Shown: positions 12,815-23,435 of the stretch, piece by piece
Layout: every line of letters starts with the position of its first letter
How positions within the stretch are numbered: the first letter of the stretch is position 1
NCBI GenBank assembly: GCA_947462335.1
Contig: OX381708.1
Coordinates: forward strand, 3,596,001-3,660,000
Direction: 5' to 3'
Source: Harmothoe impar
Taxonomy: Eukaryota > Annelida > Polychaeta > Phyllodocida > Polynoidae
Length of the DNA stretch: 64,000 nt
The notes under the pieces: generated by a model
Told to the model about the DNA's origin: nothing
The model's database searches: none
What the model saw: only the letters and a program-made list of their open reading frames with translations
Made by a program: the position numbers and the translations under genes

Positions 12815-12930
12815 CCGACTGACCCAATTTTTTTGGCCCTACCCTAATCTTTTTTTTTTGACTGAAATTATGAGGAAGGGGAGAAATTTCTCATGATCTT
12901 CTAAAAAAGATAGTTTAGGCCTAATGCCCC
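12815..12930. mobile_element. TTAGGCC-type element (copy A only)
   Basis: The sequence CAAGTATCCCGACTGACCCA, then a poly-T tract and TTTAGGCCTAATGCCCC, matches the ends of related elements at 15855-16110, 18560-19708 and 62568-62794. Copy B carries unrelated sequence here. Confidence 0.5.
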
Positions 12931-13434
12931 TGGGTGTGTCCAACAGTCCTGGTCTAACAGACTGACAGCTGCTTCATGGTTTCACCTTGGTCGTCATGAT
13001 GCACCAATGCAGCTCTGGCGAGTAGCTTGTCAGAGCTGCATTCATGCATCACGCAGACTGAATGACACAGTGCATTAAGGGGGTAACTAAACATCCTACA
13101 ACATCTCACCTGTGGTAATGTATGTCACCAGTAGGAGCTCAATGTGTGCCCCCCTTATAACGAGGAGGGGGTAATTTGTAATAAATAGTACCAGAGTCTG
13201 TTTCCCCTATTGACAATCGATACTACCTCTGTGTGATAACTGAAGGTGCTACCTGCCATAACCCTGGTACTGCCGCCTCGCTGCAGGCGGCCTCAGCAGC
13301 CATACTTAACTGGTAATGACGGTAATCACAGCACCTGGGGCTTAACGAGCATGTGTCACATGGACCTCCCACCGTCATCTACTCAGTAACGAGCAACTCA
13401 CTCTCCATACACATACACTGAGTAACTCTCCTTG

Positions 13435-14580
13435 GTATGTGTATGGAGAGTGAGTTACTCAGGGTGTGTGTATGGAGAGTGAGTTACTCAGGGTATGTGT
13501 ATGGAGAGTGAGTTAGTCAGGGTATGTGTATGGAGAGTGAGTTACTCAGGGTGTGTGTATGGAGAGTGAGTTACTCAGGGTGGGTGTATGGAGAGTGAGT
13601 TACTCAGGGTGTGTGTATGGAGAGTGAGTTACTCAGGGTGTGTGTATGGAGAGTGAGTTACTCAGGGTGGGTGTATGGAGAGTGAGTTACTCAGGGTGGG
13701 TGTATGGAGAGTGAGTTACTCAGGGTGGGTGTATGGAGAGTGAGTTAGTCAGGGTATGTGTATGGAGAGTGAGTTACTCAGGGTGGGTGTATGGAGAGTG
13801 AGTTACTCAGGGTGTGTGTATGGAGAGTGAGTTACTCAGGGTGGGTGTATGGAGAGTGAGTTACTCAGGGTGGGTGTATGGAGAGTGAGTTACTCAGGGT
13901 GTGTGTATGGAGAGTGAGTTACTCAGGGTGTGTGTATGGAGAGTGAGTTACTCAGGGTGGGTGTATGGAGAGTGAGTTACTCAGGGTATGTGTATGGAGA
14001 GTGAGTTACTCAGGGTGGGTGTATGGAGAGTGAGTTACTCAGGGTGGGTGTATGGAGAGTGAGTTACTCAGGGTGTGTGTATGGAGAGTGAGTTACTCAG
14101 GGTGTGTGTATGGAGAGTGAGTTACTCAGGGTGGGTGTATGGAGAGTGAGTTACTCAGGGTGGGTGTATGGAGAGTGAGTTACTCAGGGTGGGTGTATGG
14201 AGAGTGAGTTACTCAGGGTGGGTGTATGGAGAGTGAGTTACTCAGGGGTGTGTGTATGGAGAGTGAGTTACTCAGGGGTGTGTGTATGGAGAGTGAGTTA
14301 CTCAGGGGTGTGTGTATGGAGAGTGAGTTACTCAGGGGTGTGTGTATGAAGAGTGAGTTACTCAGGGTGTGTGTATGGAGAGTGAGTTACTCAGGGGTGT
14401 GTGTATGGAGAGTGGGTTACTCAGGGTGTGTGTATGGAGAGTGAGTTACTCAGGGTATGTGTATGGAGAGTGAGTTACTCAAGGTTTGTGTATGGTAAGT
14501 GAGTTACTCAGGGTATGTGTATGGAGAGTGAGTTACTCAGGGTATGTGTATGGAGAGTGAGTTACTCAAGGTTTGTGTGT
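13435..14580. repeat. 29-bp minisatellite (copy A, ~39 units)
   Basis: The unit is GTGTGTGTATGGAGAGTGAG followed by TTACTCAGG. A sub-block at 14226-14400 has 30-bp units and so gives a false open frame (repeating MESELLRGVC). The array lies about 0.8 kb upstream of the LCA5 first-exon copy. Confidence 0.92.
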
Positions 14581-15698
14581 GGAGGTCTATGAGCTGCTCA
14601 TGTGGCGCCACCTGGTAACATGAGCTGCTCATCTCACTCTCCAAGCAGAGCGGGGTGTAGAGGCTGTAAGTACAGGTGTCATGCTGCACATGTGGCGTGA
14701 GAGTGTGTGATGTCATCTACACACAGGTAAAACCCACCTGTACCTGGTAGGTGTGTGTGTGGGGGGGGGGGGGTGTAGAGGCAGGAGTCTGTGTGTACAC
14801 CTTGTCTGGGGGAACCTGGCCAGGCTGACAAAGGGTCTGGCTAATGAGCTCTCTGTGGGGGTCTTATAGCTGTGGTCAGTGGTTAAATTGAGGGATCAGA
14901 AGCCCCTTCCTATAGTGTATTTAATTGCAGTGCTACTATCACAAACCCCTTCCTCTCCTCAAGTCTTATGGCCGATAATGACGCCACCAAAGGCGTGAAG
15001 CTGAATTCCTCCTGTAGGTGTCCCCATTAATTAAGGTCCTAATGCCCTCACAGTCAGGGAGCTGGCCAGGTCCTCCCAGACAAGGTATATTGATTGATTG
15101 ATTTTCTTTTATTTATACTGAATCATGTACAGGCATTAGGCTTGCCTATGAATTATGACATCTCCAGTTTAAATGCTTCATAGTCACATATCTCAGCCAC
15201 GTAAAGGCAGCTGTGTGTGTGGGGGGGGGGGGGGGGCTCAGTGGTAAATAAGTAACATTAAGCGAGGTACGTACAGAGTATCAGTGCAGGTATCGGTGCC
15301 ACATCAGTACGACTGTCTGTACCCATCTCTAGATGCTCACTTAATCAATGACACTACCGTGTTGGTCAGCCAATATGTGTGACTATTGGCTGCCTAGGCT
15401 GCAGTATTGTAGGGCCAAAAATAATGTGTCCAATCCTGACCAACCCTACGTTTTTGGGGCCAACCCTTTTTTTTGTTGAAGCTAATGAATTTCTTTTACC
15501 AAAAGACTAATTGGCAAAAAATAAAAGATCTACCAACTGACACTTCGCCGTTTTTGGCCATGTTACCTGAAAAACAACTTTTATTTTGGTCCAAGAATAA
15601 CTCTGTACGGTAATCAGCATTCTGCTCAGCCCCTGCAGCCCCAGCCTCCACTACTGCTGTGAGTACTGGACATGGATCTACACAAAATGTAAACAAAC

Positions 15699-15827
15699 AT
15701 GTCTAAACACAGCGCAGTCACCATGGTGTCGTGCTGCAGTATTGTCCTCATGTTGTCTATTTGTGGATGTGGTACACCATGTTACACCCGGTCTAGTGTC
15801 CCGCCACACATGGAGCAGGACAGGTGA
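15699..15827 (+). CDS. Short conserved open frame, copy A (uncertain)
   Basis: It has 42 codons opening MSKHSAVTMV, then a hydrophobic cysteine-rich run (SCCSIVLMLSICGCG), ending at TGA or at a possible donor (GACAG|GTGACT). It is kept open in both duplicated copies with 7 base differences, 4 of which change the residue. It could be a signal-peptide first exon. No partner exon was found, so it may be chance. Confidence 0.15.
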   Translation: MSKHSAVTMVSCCSIVLMLSICGCGTPCYTRSSVPPHMEQDR

Positions 15828-15854
15828 CTGGCTCAGTGATAAACCGCTCATTAC

Positions 15855-16110
15855 TTCATAAAGGCCTAAAAAAAATGTTTTTGTTCTGGTAAAATGGCCA
15901 AAAACCACTAGAGTCGGTAGGTCGTTTTTTGTTTCTTTTACCTATTTCTTTTTTTGTAAAAAAATGTGATTTTTGTAATAAAACCCCAAAAATGTCATAA
16001 ATTTTCTCAAAAATTAAAACATTGTCCAAGAAAAATTAGGGTCGGTCCCCAAAACGTCGGGTTGGTCGGAATACTAGAAAACTTTTTTTTTTTCAGGCCT
16101 AACTGATACA
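15855..16110. mobile_element. TTAGGCC-type MITE (duplicated, copy A)
   Basis: The inverted ends AGGCCTAAAAAAAATG and TTTTTTTTTTCAGGCCT flank ACTAGAGTCGGTAGGTCG and its inverted counterpart GGGTTGGTCGGAATACTAG. The copy B partner is 38960-39200. Confidence 0.65.
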
Positions 16111-16354
16111 TCAAGCTTTATGTCCATTTGTCATCATGATGCACAAAGTAACTTCGGGGGTATAACAACCCTATAGAGTGAGCATGATGCACCAATACAT
16201 GTAGCAAGCAACTTGCCATCTGCAGCATCATTGTAGCATCATGCCCATTCATGATGCATAAATGCAGCACAGGCTAGTGTGTGCTGTATTTACTGCTTCA
16301 TGTTGCCAAAACGGCATGATACATTGAAGCATTCGGCCGTCCTTAAAGGGTTAA

Positions 16355-16510
16355 AGGGGGGCTAGCACGGATCGTAGCAAAGATGGGTACCTGCCCATGA
16401 AGCGCAGCAAAACGGCCGGGAACTAGCGGACCGTTAGCGGCGCCCTGATTGGTCAATCGGTGGTCACGTGACTTGCTAAGGCGGGTAGTCTTAGCGGTGC
16501 TAGCCGCCCT
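16355..16510. mobile_element. piggyBac-like MITE with TTAA flanks, absent from copy B
   Basis: It is 156 bp with inverted ends AGGGGGGCTAGCAC and complement GTGCTAGCCGCCCT. TTAA lies directly outside both ends (16351-16354 and 16511-16514). Copy B at about 39428 reads GGGTTGAATTATATAAT across the site without the element. TTAA target duplication is diagnostic of piggyBac-type transposition. Confidence 0.75.
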
Positions 16511-16574
16511 TTAAATTATATAATATTTTATTGATCACTATTTGTTCTACCCTCTTGTTGCACACTGTATGGCT

Positions 16575-16795
16575 CTAGACCCCTAAATTCGATATGGTGA
16601 CGTGGGCATTTCTTAAAACCGTCATGCGACATGAGGCCTAGTGACATGCAACATGAGGCTTAAAAGGATAGTGACAGGGGACATGGACAGTTCTTAAATC
16701 GACACCGGACATGAGCATTTTTAAGCGACATAGACATGCGACATGGTCATTTCTTAAAACCGACATGTGACATGGGGATCCCCCCATCAAGGGCC
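16575..16795. repeat. CATGTCG-rich insertion (copy A only)
   Basis: It consists of repeated words GACATGNGACATGGTCATTT and CTTAAAACCGACATG. An inverted relative lies at 33240-33440 in copy B at a different place, so this is a mobile family. Confidence 0.5.
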
Positions 16796-17128
16796 ATCAC
16801 CGTCTGTATGTCTCTTGTTGTACAGCGTCTGTATGGCTGTAACGTGTTATCTGTGTAGAATGCCGCATATACTATACCTCATGTCTCTTGTTGTACAGCG
16901 TCTGTATGGCTGCAGGCCACGGTGTAACATGTTATCTGTGTAGTATACCTCATACAATATACCTCATGTCTCTGTGTAGTGATTAGTTGCCATACATCAC
17001 CATATAAGGGGTATATCAGATAAAGCTGATAGCGTTATCGTGTAGCTGCAGATTACACCCAGTGTACGCGACATGTATACAGGTAATCCTCTCACATACC
17101 TGTATACAAACCCCAGACATACCTCTAA

Positions 17129-17296
17129 GGGAGTGCTCATTTTTTTAACAACAGGGGGGGGTGGTGAGATTTCGCGCGGAGGGCGCGAATTTTTTTCACC
17201 CACCCCTCTAGAGGGGTCGAAATTTTTTACCCCCCCCCCCCCCGGCAGGCCGAAAATCGTGCGCGTTTGCGTCCCTTTGTAGCATAGTAACGCGCG
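17129..17296. mobile_element. C-rich MITE (copy 4), cut by the assembly gap
   Basis: It starts with TAA then GGGAGTGCTCATTTTTTTAA and runs into N. The copy B counterpart (40138-40409) is complete. Confidence 0.75.
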
Positions 17297-17496
17297 NNNN
17301 NNNNNNNNNNNNNNNNNNNNNNNNNNNNNNNNNNNNNNNNNNNNNNNNNNNNNNNNNNNNNNNNNNNNNNNNNNNNNNNNNNNNNNNNNNNNNNNNNNNN
17401 NNNNNNNNNNNNNNNNNNNNNNNNNNNNNNNNNNNNNNNNNNNNNNNNNNNNNNNNNNNNNNNNNNNNNNNNNNNNNNNNNNNNNNNNNNNNNNNN
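17297..17496. other. Assembly gap (200 N)
   Basis: A run of exactly 200 N lies between the truncated MITE of copy A and a tandem repeat in the LCA5 intron. The round size suggests a placeholder gap. Confidence 0.99.
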
Positions 17497-17611
17497 TGTG
17501 TGAGCTCACCTTGACCCCTGTGACCTCACTTTGACCCCTGTGTGACCTCACTTTGACCCCTGTGTGAGCTCACCTTGACCCCTGTGTGACCTCACTTTGA
17601 CCCCTGTGTGA
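17497..17611. repeat. 22-bp tandem repeat next to the gap
   Basis: The repeats are CTCACTTTGACCCCTGTGTGAC with variants, ending at the LCA5 exon 4 donor. It probably continues into the gap and may have caused it. Confidence 0.8.
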
Positions 17612-17617
17612 CCTTAC

Positions 17618-17766
17618 CTTGACTCTCTTGTCCTTGTCCTCGTTGTCGGCCTCAACCCGGGACAGTTTCCGTGCGAGCACGTCTCGCTCCTCCAGCTGTT
17701 TGTCTTCTACGAGACCCTTCATCTTACGCAGCAGGCGCTGCGTGCGCGATAACTCCTCCTCCACCT
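17618..17766 (-). CDS. LCA5: LCA5 homologue, exon 4 (coiled coil; last exon seen)
   Basis: The exon has an acceptor (TTACAG|AGGTGG) at 17767 and a donor (GTCAAG|GTAAGG) at 17617. It is 149 nt: two bases completing Glu, then 49 codons ending in phase 0. It encodes VEEELSRTQRLLRKMKGLVE, then DKQLEERDVLARKLSRVEAD and a Lys/Asp-rich end. This aligns with the human lebercilin stretch that includes LPERDDLAKKL. The next exon should begin in phase 0 and carry the rest of the coiled coil. It is not found between here and the gap at 17496, nor recognisably in 1-17296. Confidence 0.85.
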
Positions 17767-17829
17767 CTGTAAGATGACATAACGGGGGAATCAGTCAGAT
17801 AATATAACACAATGTCCTACCTCAACTGT

Positions 17830-18350
17830 ACAGTGTCAACCGGCAGGTGTCAACCGTCAGGTGTCAATCGTCAGGTGTCAACCGTCAGGTGTCAACCGTC
17901 AGGTGTCAACCATTAGGTGTCAACTTCTAGAGTTTTCTGTCTGGTGCTAAGCATCATGTGCCAATGTGTCAAGCATCTAGTGTCAATCATCAATAGTCAA
18001 CAGTCAGGTGTCAGCTTCTAGTCTTCTGTCCAGTGTCAACCTTCAGGTGTCAACCATCTGGTGTTAACCATCAAGTGTTAATCGTCAGGTTTCAACTGTC
18101 GAGAGTCAAAGGTCAGGTGTCAACTGTCAGGTGTCAACCATCAAGTGTCAACTGTCCGGTGTTTACCATCAAGTGTCAACTGTCAGGTGTCAACCATCAA
18201 GTGTCAAGGGTCAGGTGTCAACTGTCAGGTGTCAATCATCAACTGTCAGGTGTCAAGTATGCAGAGTTAACTGTCAGGTGTCAATTCTCCAGTCAATATT
18301 CAGGTGTCAATGGTCAGGTGTCAACAATGGTCAAATATCCAGCACTAAGT
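17830..18350. repeat. GTGTCAAC-type degenerate tandem array in LCA5 intron 3
   Basis: The words CAGGTGTCAAC, CCATCAAGTGTCAACTGT and relatives repeat every 10-22 bases through most of the 596-base intron. Confidence 0.8.
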
Positions 18351-18362
18351 GTCATGCCTTAC

Positions 18363-18504
18363 CTTTGAGTTTGGCCTCGGCCTTGGCGTTCTTGTCCTTC
18401 TGTTTGCGTATCTGTTCGCGGTTGGCGCGTGTCTCCTCCTGGTGTTTGGCGATGATGCGCGGCATGTCCGACTCTGTGTCCTCGTACAGCAGAAGTTTGC
18501 GGTC
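18363..18504 (-). CDS. LCA5: LCA5 homologue, exon 3 (coiled coil)
   Basis: The exon has an acceptor (CTGTAG|GACCGC) at 18505 and a donor (AAAG|GTAAGG) at 18362. It starts in phase 0, matching the phase-0 end of exon 2, and finishes one base into a Glu codon completed by exon 4. It encodes DRKLLLYEDTESDMPRIIAK, then a charged helix rich in Lys, Glu, Arg and Gln ending AEAKLK. The position and pattern correspond to the EKALNKFEDAENEISQLI segment of the human protein. The introns on both sides are packed with repeats: a 146-bp array in intron 2 and a GTGTCAAC-type array in intron 3. Confidence 0.85.
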
Positions 18505-18559
18505 CTACAGGTGGGAGCGGGGTTTAGACGTTATTTTGAAATAAGATCTCCTATGCTTA

Positions 18560-19708
18560 AGGCCCAAAAAAATAAATAGTTGTGTTCAGGTAACATGGTC
18601 CAAAAAATAGGGTAGGTAGGTCGATTTTTTTTTTTAACCAAATCTTTTTAAGGATTTTGAGACAAAATTCCTCCCGTTTTGGTATAATTTTCAGTAAAAA
18701 GATATTTCATTAAAAAAAAAAAAGCCTTCAAAAAAATAATAACAAGAATTGCGGTTGTTGCCGCGTAAAAAATGCCTCAGGCATTTTTATACGCTAGGGA
18801 ACCATTGAATTCCTTGGGTCCATATTAGGGGGGTAGGTATGATAATAATCGACCTTAGGACCATGGAAATGTGTGTTGCTAGGCAGATAAACAATTAGAA
18901 TAGCCGTTGCTAGGCAACCAGCTGTATTAGCAACAAAAGGATAGAACAATTGAATTCATTGGGTCCATATTAGGGGGGGTAGGTATGATTATAATCAACT
19001 TCAGGACCATGGAAATGTGCGTTGCTAGGCAGATAAACAATTAGAATAGCCGTTGCTAGGCAACCAGCTGTATCCGCAACAAATGGATAGAACCATTGAA
19101 TTCCTTGGGTCCATATTAGGGGGGGTAGGTATGATTATAATCAACCTTAGGACCATTGAAATGTGTGTTGCTAGGCAGATAAACAATTAGAATAGCCGTT
19201 GCTAGGCAACAGGCTTTATTAGCAACAAATGGATAGAACCATTGAATTCCTTGGGTCCATATTAGGGGGGGTAGGTATGATTATAATCAACCTTAGGACC
19301 ATTGAAATGTGTGTTGCTAGGCAGATAAATAATTAGAATAGCCGTTGCTAGGCAACAGGCTTTATTAGCAACAAATGGATAGAACCATTGAATTCCTTGG
19401 GTCCATATTAGGGGGGGTCGGTATGATTATTATCAACCTCAGGAACTATCAAAGGTTTATTTATATTATTGTTATCACATAGCATAAATTTGTGTTGTGA
19501 CACCTTAATCCAAGATGGCGGCACAATCCAAGATGGTGGCGCCCGTTCTGACTTCTGGCAAAGTGCAAACATCATATACCTCGTTCTGGTGGTGCCTGGC
19601 GGCACCACCAGGTGGCTACGCCACCACTTCGGCATAAAAAATTTGGGTAGGGCCAAAAAAATAGGTTCGCTAGGGATACCTGAACACAACTTTTTTTTTT
19701 TTTTTGGC
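18560..19708. mobile_element. TTAGGCC-type element carrying a ~146-bp array, in LCA5 intron 2
   Basis: The inverted ends are AAGGCCCAAAAAAATAAATA...GTTGTGTTCAGGTAAC on the left and AGGGATACCTGAACACAACT...TTTTTTGGCCTA on the right. Inside (about 18780-19440) are four and a half ~146-bp units containing CCATTGAATTCCTTGGGTCC, GGGGGGGTAGGTATGATTAT and GCCGTTGCTAGGCAAC. The units resemble those in the arms of the foldback element at 1.1-7.1 kb. Confidence 0.7.
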
Positions 19709-20100
19709 CTAAGCACTGGAAGGCCGTAATTCAATGGCTATTCAATGCCCCCCATTGAATACAATATAGCCGTATTCAATGGGCTAAGAAAAAGTTGGGT
19801 TTTCCTTCATTAAATGGCTTCAAAAAAAAAATTAACACAAATACCAACTACATTGATACTGCTCTGATGTATTTCACTTGCCTGTGGCTTCATGGGATAC
19901 TGCCCCAGCCCCCACTTGTGAAATGCAACAGAGACAGTATCAATACTTATTTTTCTGAAATAGAAGATTTACTATGCTTCAGTATTCAATGTTTCCAATT
20001 GAATACGGCCGCATTGTATTCAATGGGCTAAGAAAAATCTGTCTATCCTTCATTAATTGCTATAAATTAAAAAATAAACACAAATGCCAACTACATTGAT
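19709..20100. mobile_element. GGCCGTATTCAATG inverted-repeat element
   Basis: Inverted AAGGCCGTAATTCAATGG and ATTGAATACGGCCGC flank copies of ACCAACTACATTGATACTGC. It is related to the palindromic element at 56088-56712. Confidence 0.55.
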
Positions 20101-20421
20101 ACCACTCTGAGGAAAACTTGTTCATTTCCATAATAGAAGTTGCAATAACGGTTCAAAATGTGTAAGAGCTGTATGAATTTATGAACTAGAATGGTAGATG
20201 GAAATCAAGTGAGTGTGGTAATAACGGGGGGACGTTGATTTTTCTTTTTATATGAAAAAGAAAAATTGAAAAAGATTCTTTTTCTCATTTTTTTCCCATT
20301 ATTCCCAATTGGCGGTGTATCGATATGCATCTTTTCTCGATTTGGTTATCTGATACATAGCAATGTGTTGATGCTTTGACATCCCCGTTATAAATAGCAG
20401 TGATAGTGATGACCTCCCTAC

Positions 20422-20663
20422 CTGCATGGTGGCGGTGCGTGCCAGCAGCTTGTTCTCGCGCGCCGTGTCCGCCAGCTGACCCCGCAGCTCCTCATTCTCG
20501 TTCTTCAACTCGTTGATTTTGAGCCGTCTGGCCGACAGGACTCGGCTGGTGACATAGTCTTTGGCGGCCGGCGCCGGGGCCTTGCCCTTCTGGCCGGGTT
20601 TGCCAGGTTTGGGCTGCGGTTTGCCCCGACCTGCCGGAGGCTTCCCGGGGGGAGGCTTCTTGG
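20422..20663 (-). CDS. LCA5: LCA5 homologue, exon 2 (linker and start of lebercilin coiled coil)
   Basis: The acceptor (TTGCAG|CCAAGAAG) is at 20664 and the donor (ATGCAG|GTAGGG) at 20421. The 242 nt give two bases of a split Ala codon plus 80 codons. The first half is a Lys/Pro/Gly/Gln-rich basic linker (KKPPPGKPPAGRGKPQPKPG). The second half is helical: DYVTSRVLSARRLKINELKN, then ENEELRGQLADTARENKLLA. This second half is the diagnostic match to the conserved N-terminal edge of the lebercilin domain. Third-position GC is high (GGC, CCG, GCC runs) compared with the AT-rich flanks, as expected for real coding sequence. Confidence 0.88.
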
Positions 20664-21319
20664 CTGCAACAGGAGAGAGGGAAGGTCAACATTAACATGA
20701 GGCATATCTTAGAGAAGGCAGAGCATACTGGTGTATCTGAGCTATAGCCTATAATGTTGTCCGAGGAACCATCACAATGATTGGTGTCAATAAGTAAAGC
20801 TTTTAAAGTGTTTTAACATGAGAGAGTTGAAGGCTGAAAGCAAAATTCAGTTTTTATACAAAATGTAGTAGCATAGAAATAAGTTACAATACATCCTTCT
20901 CCGAGGGCAATATAACACAAATACAGTCTATTTCATTGGAGATACTAAGTTGTTTTCAAGAGGTACTGAATATGGGTTTCAAAAGAAATTAGACTAAGAA
21001 AAATGTGAATGCAAACAAAACATGTTGAGAAAATGAAACAGTCAATAAAGAACAGCCTCTTGTCAATAGGGGTTAACAATGTGACGCTGAAACAAAATGT
21101 GCTCATGAAAAGGTATAATCATTTTGTTTCATGTGGCGAAACAAAGTTACTATGCTTAAGTACTAAAGTGGCCATTCTCCACACCCCCGTGGAGAAACAG
21201 GCCCTGGAGAATGAGCATCAGTTTCTCCATAGCTATGAAACCAATCTTTAAATGTATATTCTGATAAAACTGATCAAGACTTACATAAAATAAATACAGA
21301 GATCCACTCTAATCAGTCT

Positions 21320-21430
21320 GAACTCCTGGTTTCTCCACTCGTGCTGCATTGGATCACACTTGTATCACATTCGACTCCGCCTCGTGTGATATGATCCAAT
21401 GCACTACTCATGGAGAAACCTGTGGTTCAG
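21320..21430. repeat. Inverted repeat GGTTTCTCCAC...GTGGAGAAACC type
   Basis: GGTTTCTCCACTCGTGCTGC, ATTGGATCACAC on the left, and its inverse GTGTGATATGATCCAATGCA, CATGGAGAAACC on the right. A second smaller hairpin (CCACACCCCCGTGGAGAAAC) lies at 21178-21205. It is probably a small MITE. The rest of 20.7-21.6 kb shows nothing recognisable. Confidence 0.5.
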
Positions 21431-21589
21431 ACAGATTATCGTGAACCTCTGTCTATGTCTTCAGAAAAGGACAGTATGGAAAATTTATCCTTGTTCCATT
21501 GACACATTACTGAGGCTTTCTTTATCTATTCTTCTAATGTTCGTAGTTGGTCGTACTAAGTTGAAGCGGCGAGGCTACATACACCAGCT

Positions 21590-22090
21590 CTCTGTCCTAT
21601 GTGTGACCTGTCTGACCTCTGTGTGACTTATTGGACCTCTGTGTGACCTCTCTGACCTCTGTGTGACTTATTGGACCTCTCTGTGACCTGTCTGACCTCT
21701 GTGTGACTTATTGGACCTCTGTGTGACCTCTCTGACCTCTGTGTGACTTATTGGACCTCTCTGTGACCTGTCTGACCTCTGTGTGACTTATTGGACTTCT
21801 GTGTGACCTGTCTGACCTCTGTGTAACTTATTGGACCTCTGTCTGACCTGTCTGACCTCTGTAGGACTAATTTGACCTCTCCTTGACCTGTCTGACCTCT
21901 GTGTGACTTATTGGACTTTTGTGTGACCTGTGTGACCTCTGTGTGACCTGTCCAACCTCTGTGTGACCTCTCTGACTTCTATGGGACTTATTTTACCTCT
22001 CTGGGACCTGCCTGACCTCTGTGTGACCTCTTTGTAATCTGTCTGACCCATCTAACCTCTGTGGGACCTATTTGACCTCAGTGATTTGTT
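21590..22090. repeat. 40-bp tandem array in LCA5 intron 1
   Basis: The units are GTGTGACCTCTCTGACCTCT followed by GTGTGACTTATTGGACCTCT, becoming degenerate towards 22090. Confidence 0.85.
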
Positions 22091-22155
22091 TAGCCTATTT
22101 CTGTGACTTATAGCTTGGACACTGATCTTGGCTCCAAGTCCTACAGACATCTATA

Positions 22156-23359
22156 GGGTAGGTTCACCCTAAGTCAAACTCATACCATGAGTCAACCACT
22201 TTTGACATGAAGTTACAAGTTTAGTATGCATCTGGTGACAATAAACTCCCTCTGATTTAAGAATTGAAGTGTTTTGCAAATATAAATTGCACATTGCATC
22301 TGCGTTATCACTCTTTTTCATACTGTAAAATCAGTCAGAAGTACCCCTGTTTGACCTGTTTTGATAAACAGAGAATGAAAATCTCTCCACTGTTCATACT
22401 CTTTGGTAGTTGATTTGAAATATTTGTCCCTTCCATACACAGTGTCGATCGGTTTTGTGAGCTGGGTATATATCTAAATTACACAAATCATTACTTTATT
22501 GAGCAAAATTAATTTTCTAAATTATTTTTAGGACAGATTTTGTAAGGTATACCCATTTCACCTTAAGTCAGCCATGAATTCACCCTAAGTCAGCCATCTC
22601 ATACCCTAAGTCAACCACGGGGTTTTCTTCTCTGGAATCCCAACTGGAATTCTCTCGCCCTAAATTTCTGTCTAAGAACTCTCCCCCTACCCTTGTGAAT
22701 AATTCCTCCTCCCAGAATACCCTCTTCTACTACAGGGTTGAGGATAGTAGACCTACTTGTGTAGTGTATAGAGGGCAAGGGTGAAACACAAAATGAGGGG
22801 AGAAAAGGGGGTGAGGGGGCAGAGCCCCCAATATATTCAATAGAACTCCATACTGCATGTCTACAATGTTATATTTAGTCCCTATTGCTCATACAAATAA
22901 TATTTACTTGTATTGATAGCTCATAATGCAGTTGTATCCACCTGAGGTACAGTACTGACTTTGTCTTGATTATTTCATATTCAACAAATCGTTTTCTTCT
23001 CTATTGTTAGTTGTAACATATTGATATATGATGCATGCATTCATCCATTGATGAAAGTAGGAAAATTACTGGTTTCTGCCACATATTTCTGGTGGTTGTA
23101 ATATGGCTGACTCAAGGTGCATTTTGGCTGACTTAGGGTGGAAAGGGGCAATTCTGAATACTCTGATAAATCATGGAATTAAATACTGTAACCTGACATA
23201 TGGCATTGTAAGACATCATGAATGTTACTCTCCAGAGCAATACCTAAAGTTTGGTTCAATTCTGAAGGATATGCACAAAAAACTTTAGGAGCAATTAGAC
23301 CTGAAAGGTAGCTCATGAAAAAACATGGATCAGACCGGTTGAAAGTGGTGAACCTACCC
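22156..23359. mobile_element. 1.2-kb TA-flanked DNA element
   Basis: The inverted ends are GGGTAGGTTCACC and complement, with TA on both sides. Inside are repeated CACCCTAAGTCAGCCAT words near both ends and no transposase frame. TA duplication fits Tc1/mariner-type movement. Confidence 0.65.
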
Positions 23360-23435
23360 TAGAGGAGAAAAGGGTGATTCACTTTAACGAATAACTCCAA
23401 CTTTTGAACAATAACCGTAAACAAACTGCCTAACT

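Larger units (their letters stand above)
1..17296. repeat. Large duplicated segment, copy A
   Basis: It is collinear, same orientation, with 28439-40274. Anchors are: position 1 and 28439 (gtcaagtaccagct); the CRE array at 10.4 and 34.2 kb; the LCA5 first exon at 12.4 and 35.6 kb; the 29-bp array at 13.4 and 36.6 kb; a short open frame at 15699 and 38799; and the C-rich MITE at 17129 and 40138. In the 129-base stretch at 15699 versus 38799 I count 7 differences (about 5%). Copy A stops at the assembly gap and its left edge is outside the window. It carries mobile elements missing from copy B (1132-7058, 8903-9218, 16355-16510, and about 16575-16795). Confidence 0.9.

Noticed and set aside
14226..14444. 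Open frame of repeated MESELLRGVC
   Set aside because: It arises where the 29-bp unit is 30 bp long; the same array is out of frame elsewhere.
13435..14580. Regular repeats resembling a CRISPR array
   Set aside because: Units are contiguous with no unique spacers, and the DNA is eukaryotic.
16997..17551. 184-residue frame across the gap
   Set aside because: Nearly half is unknown sequence (N) and the rest is C-rich MITE translation.
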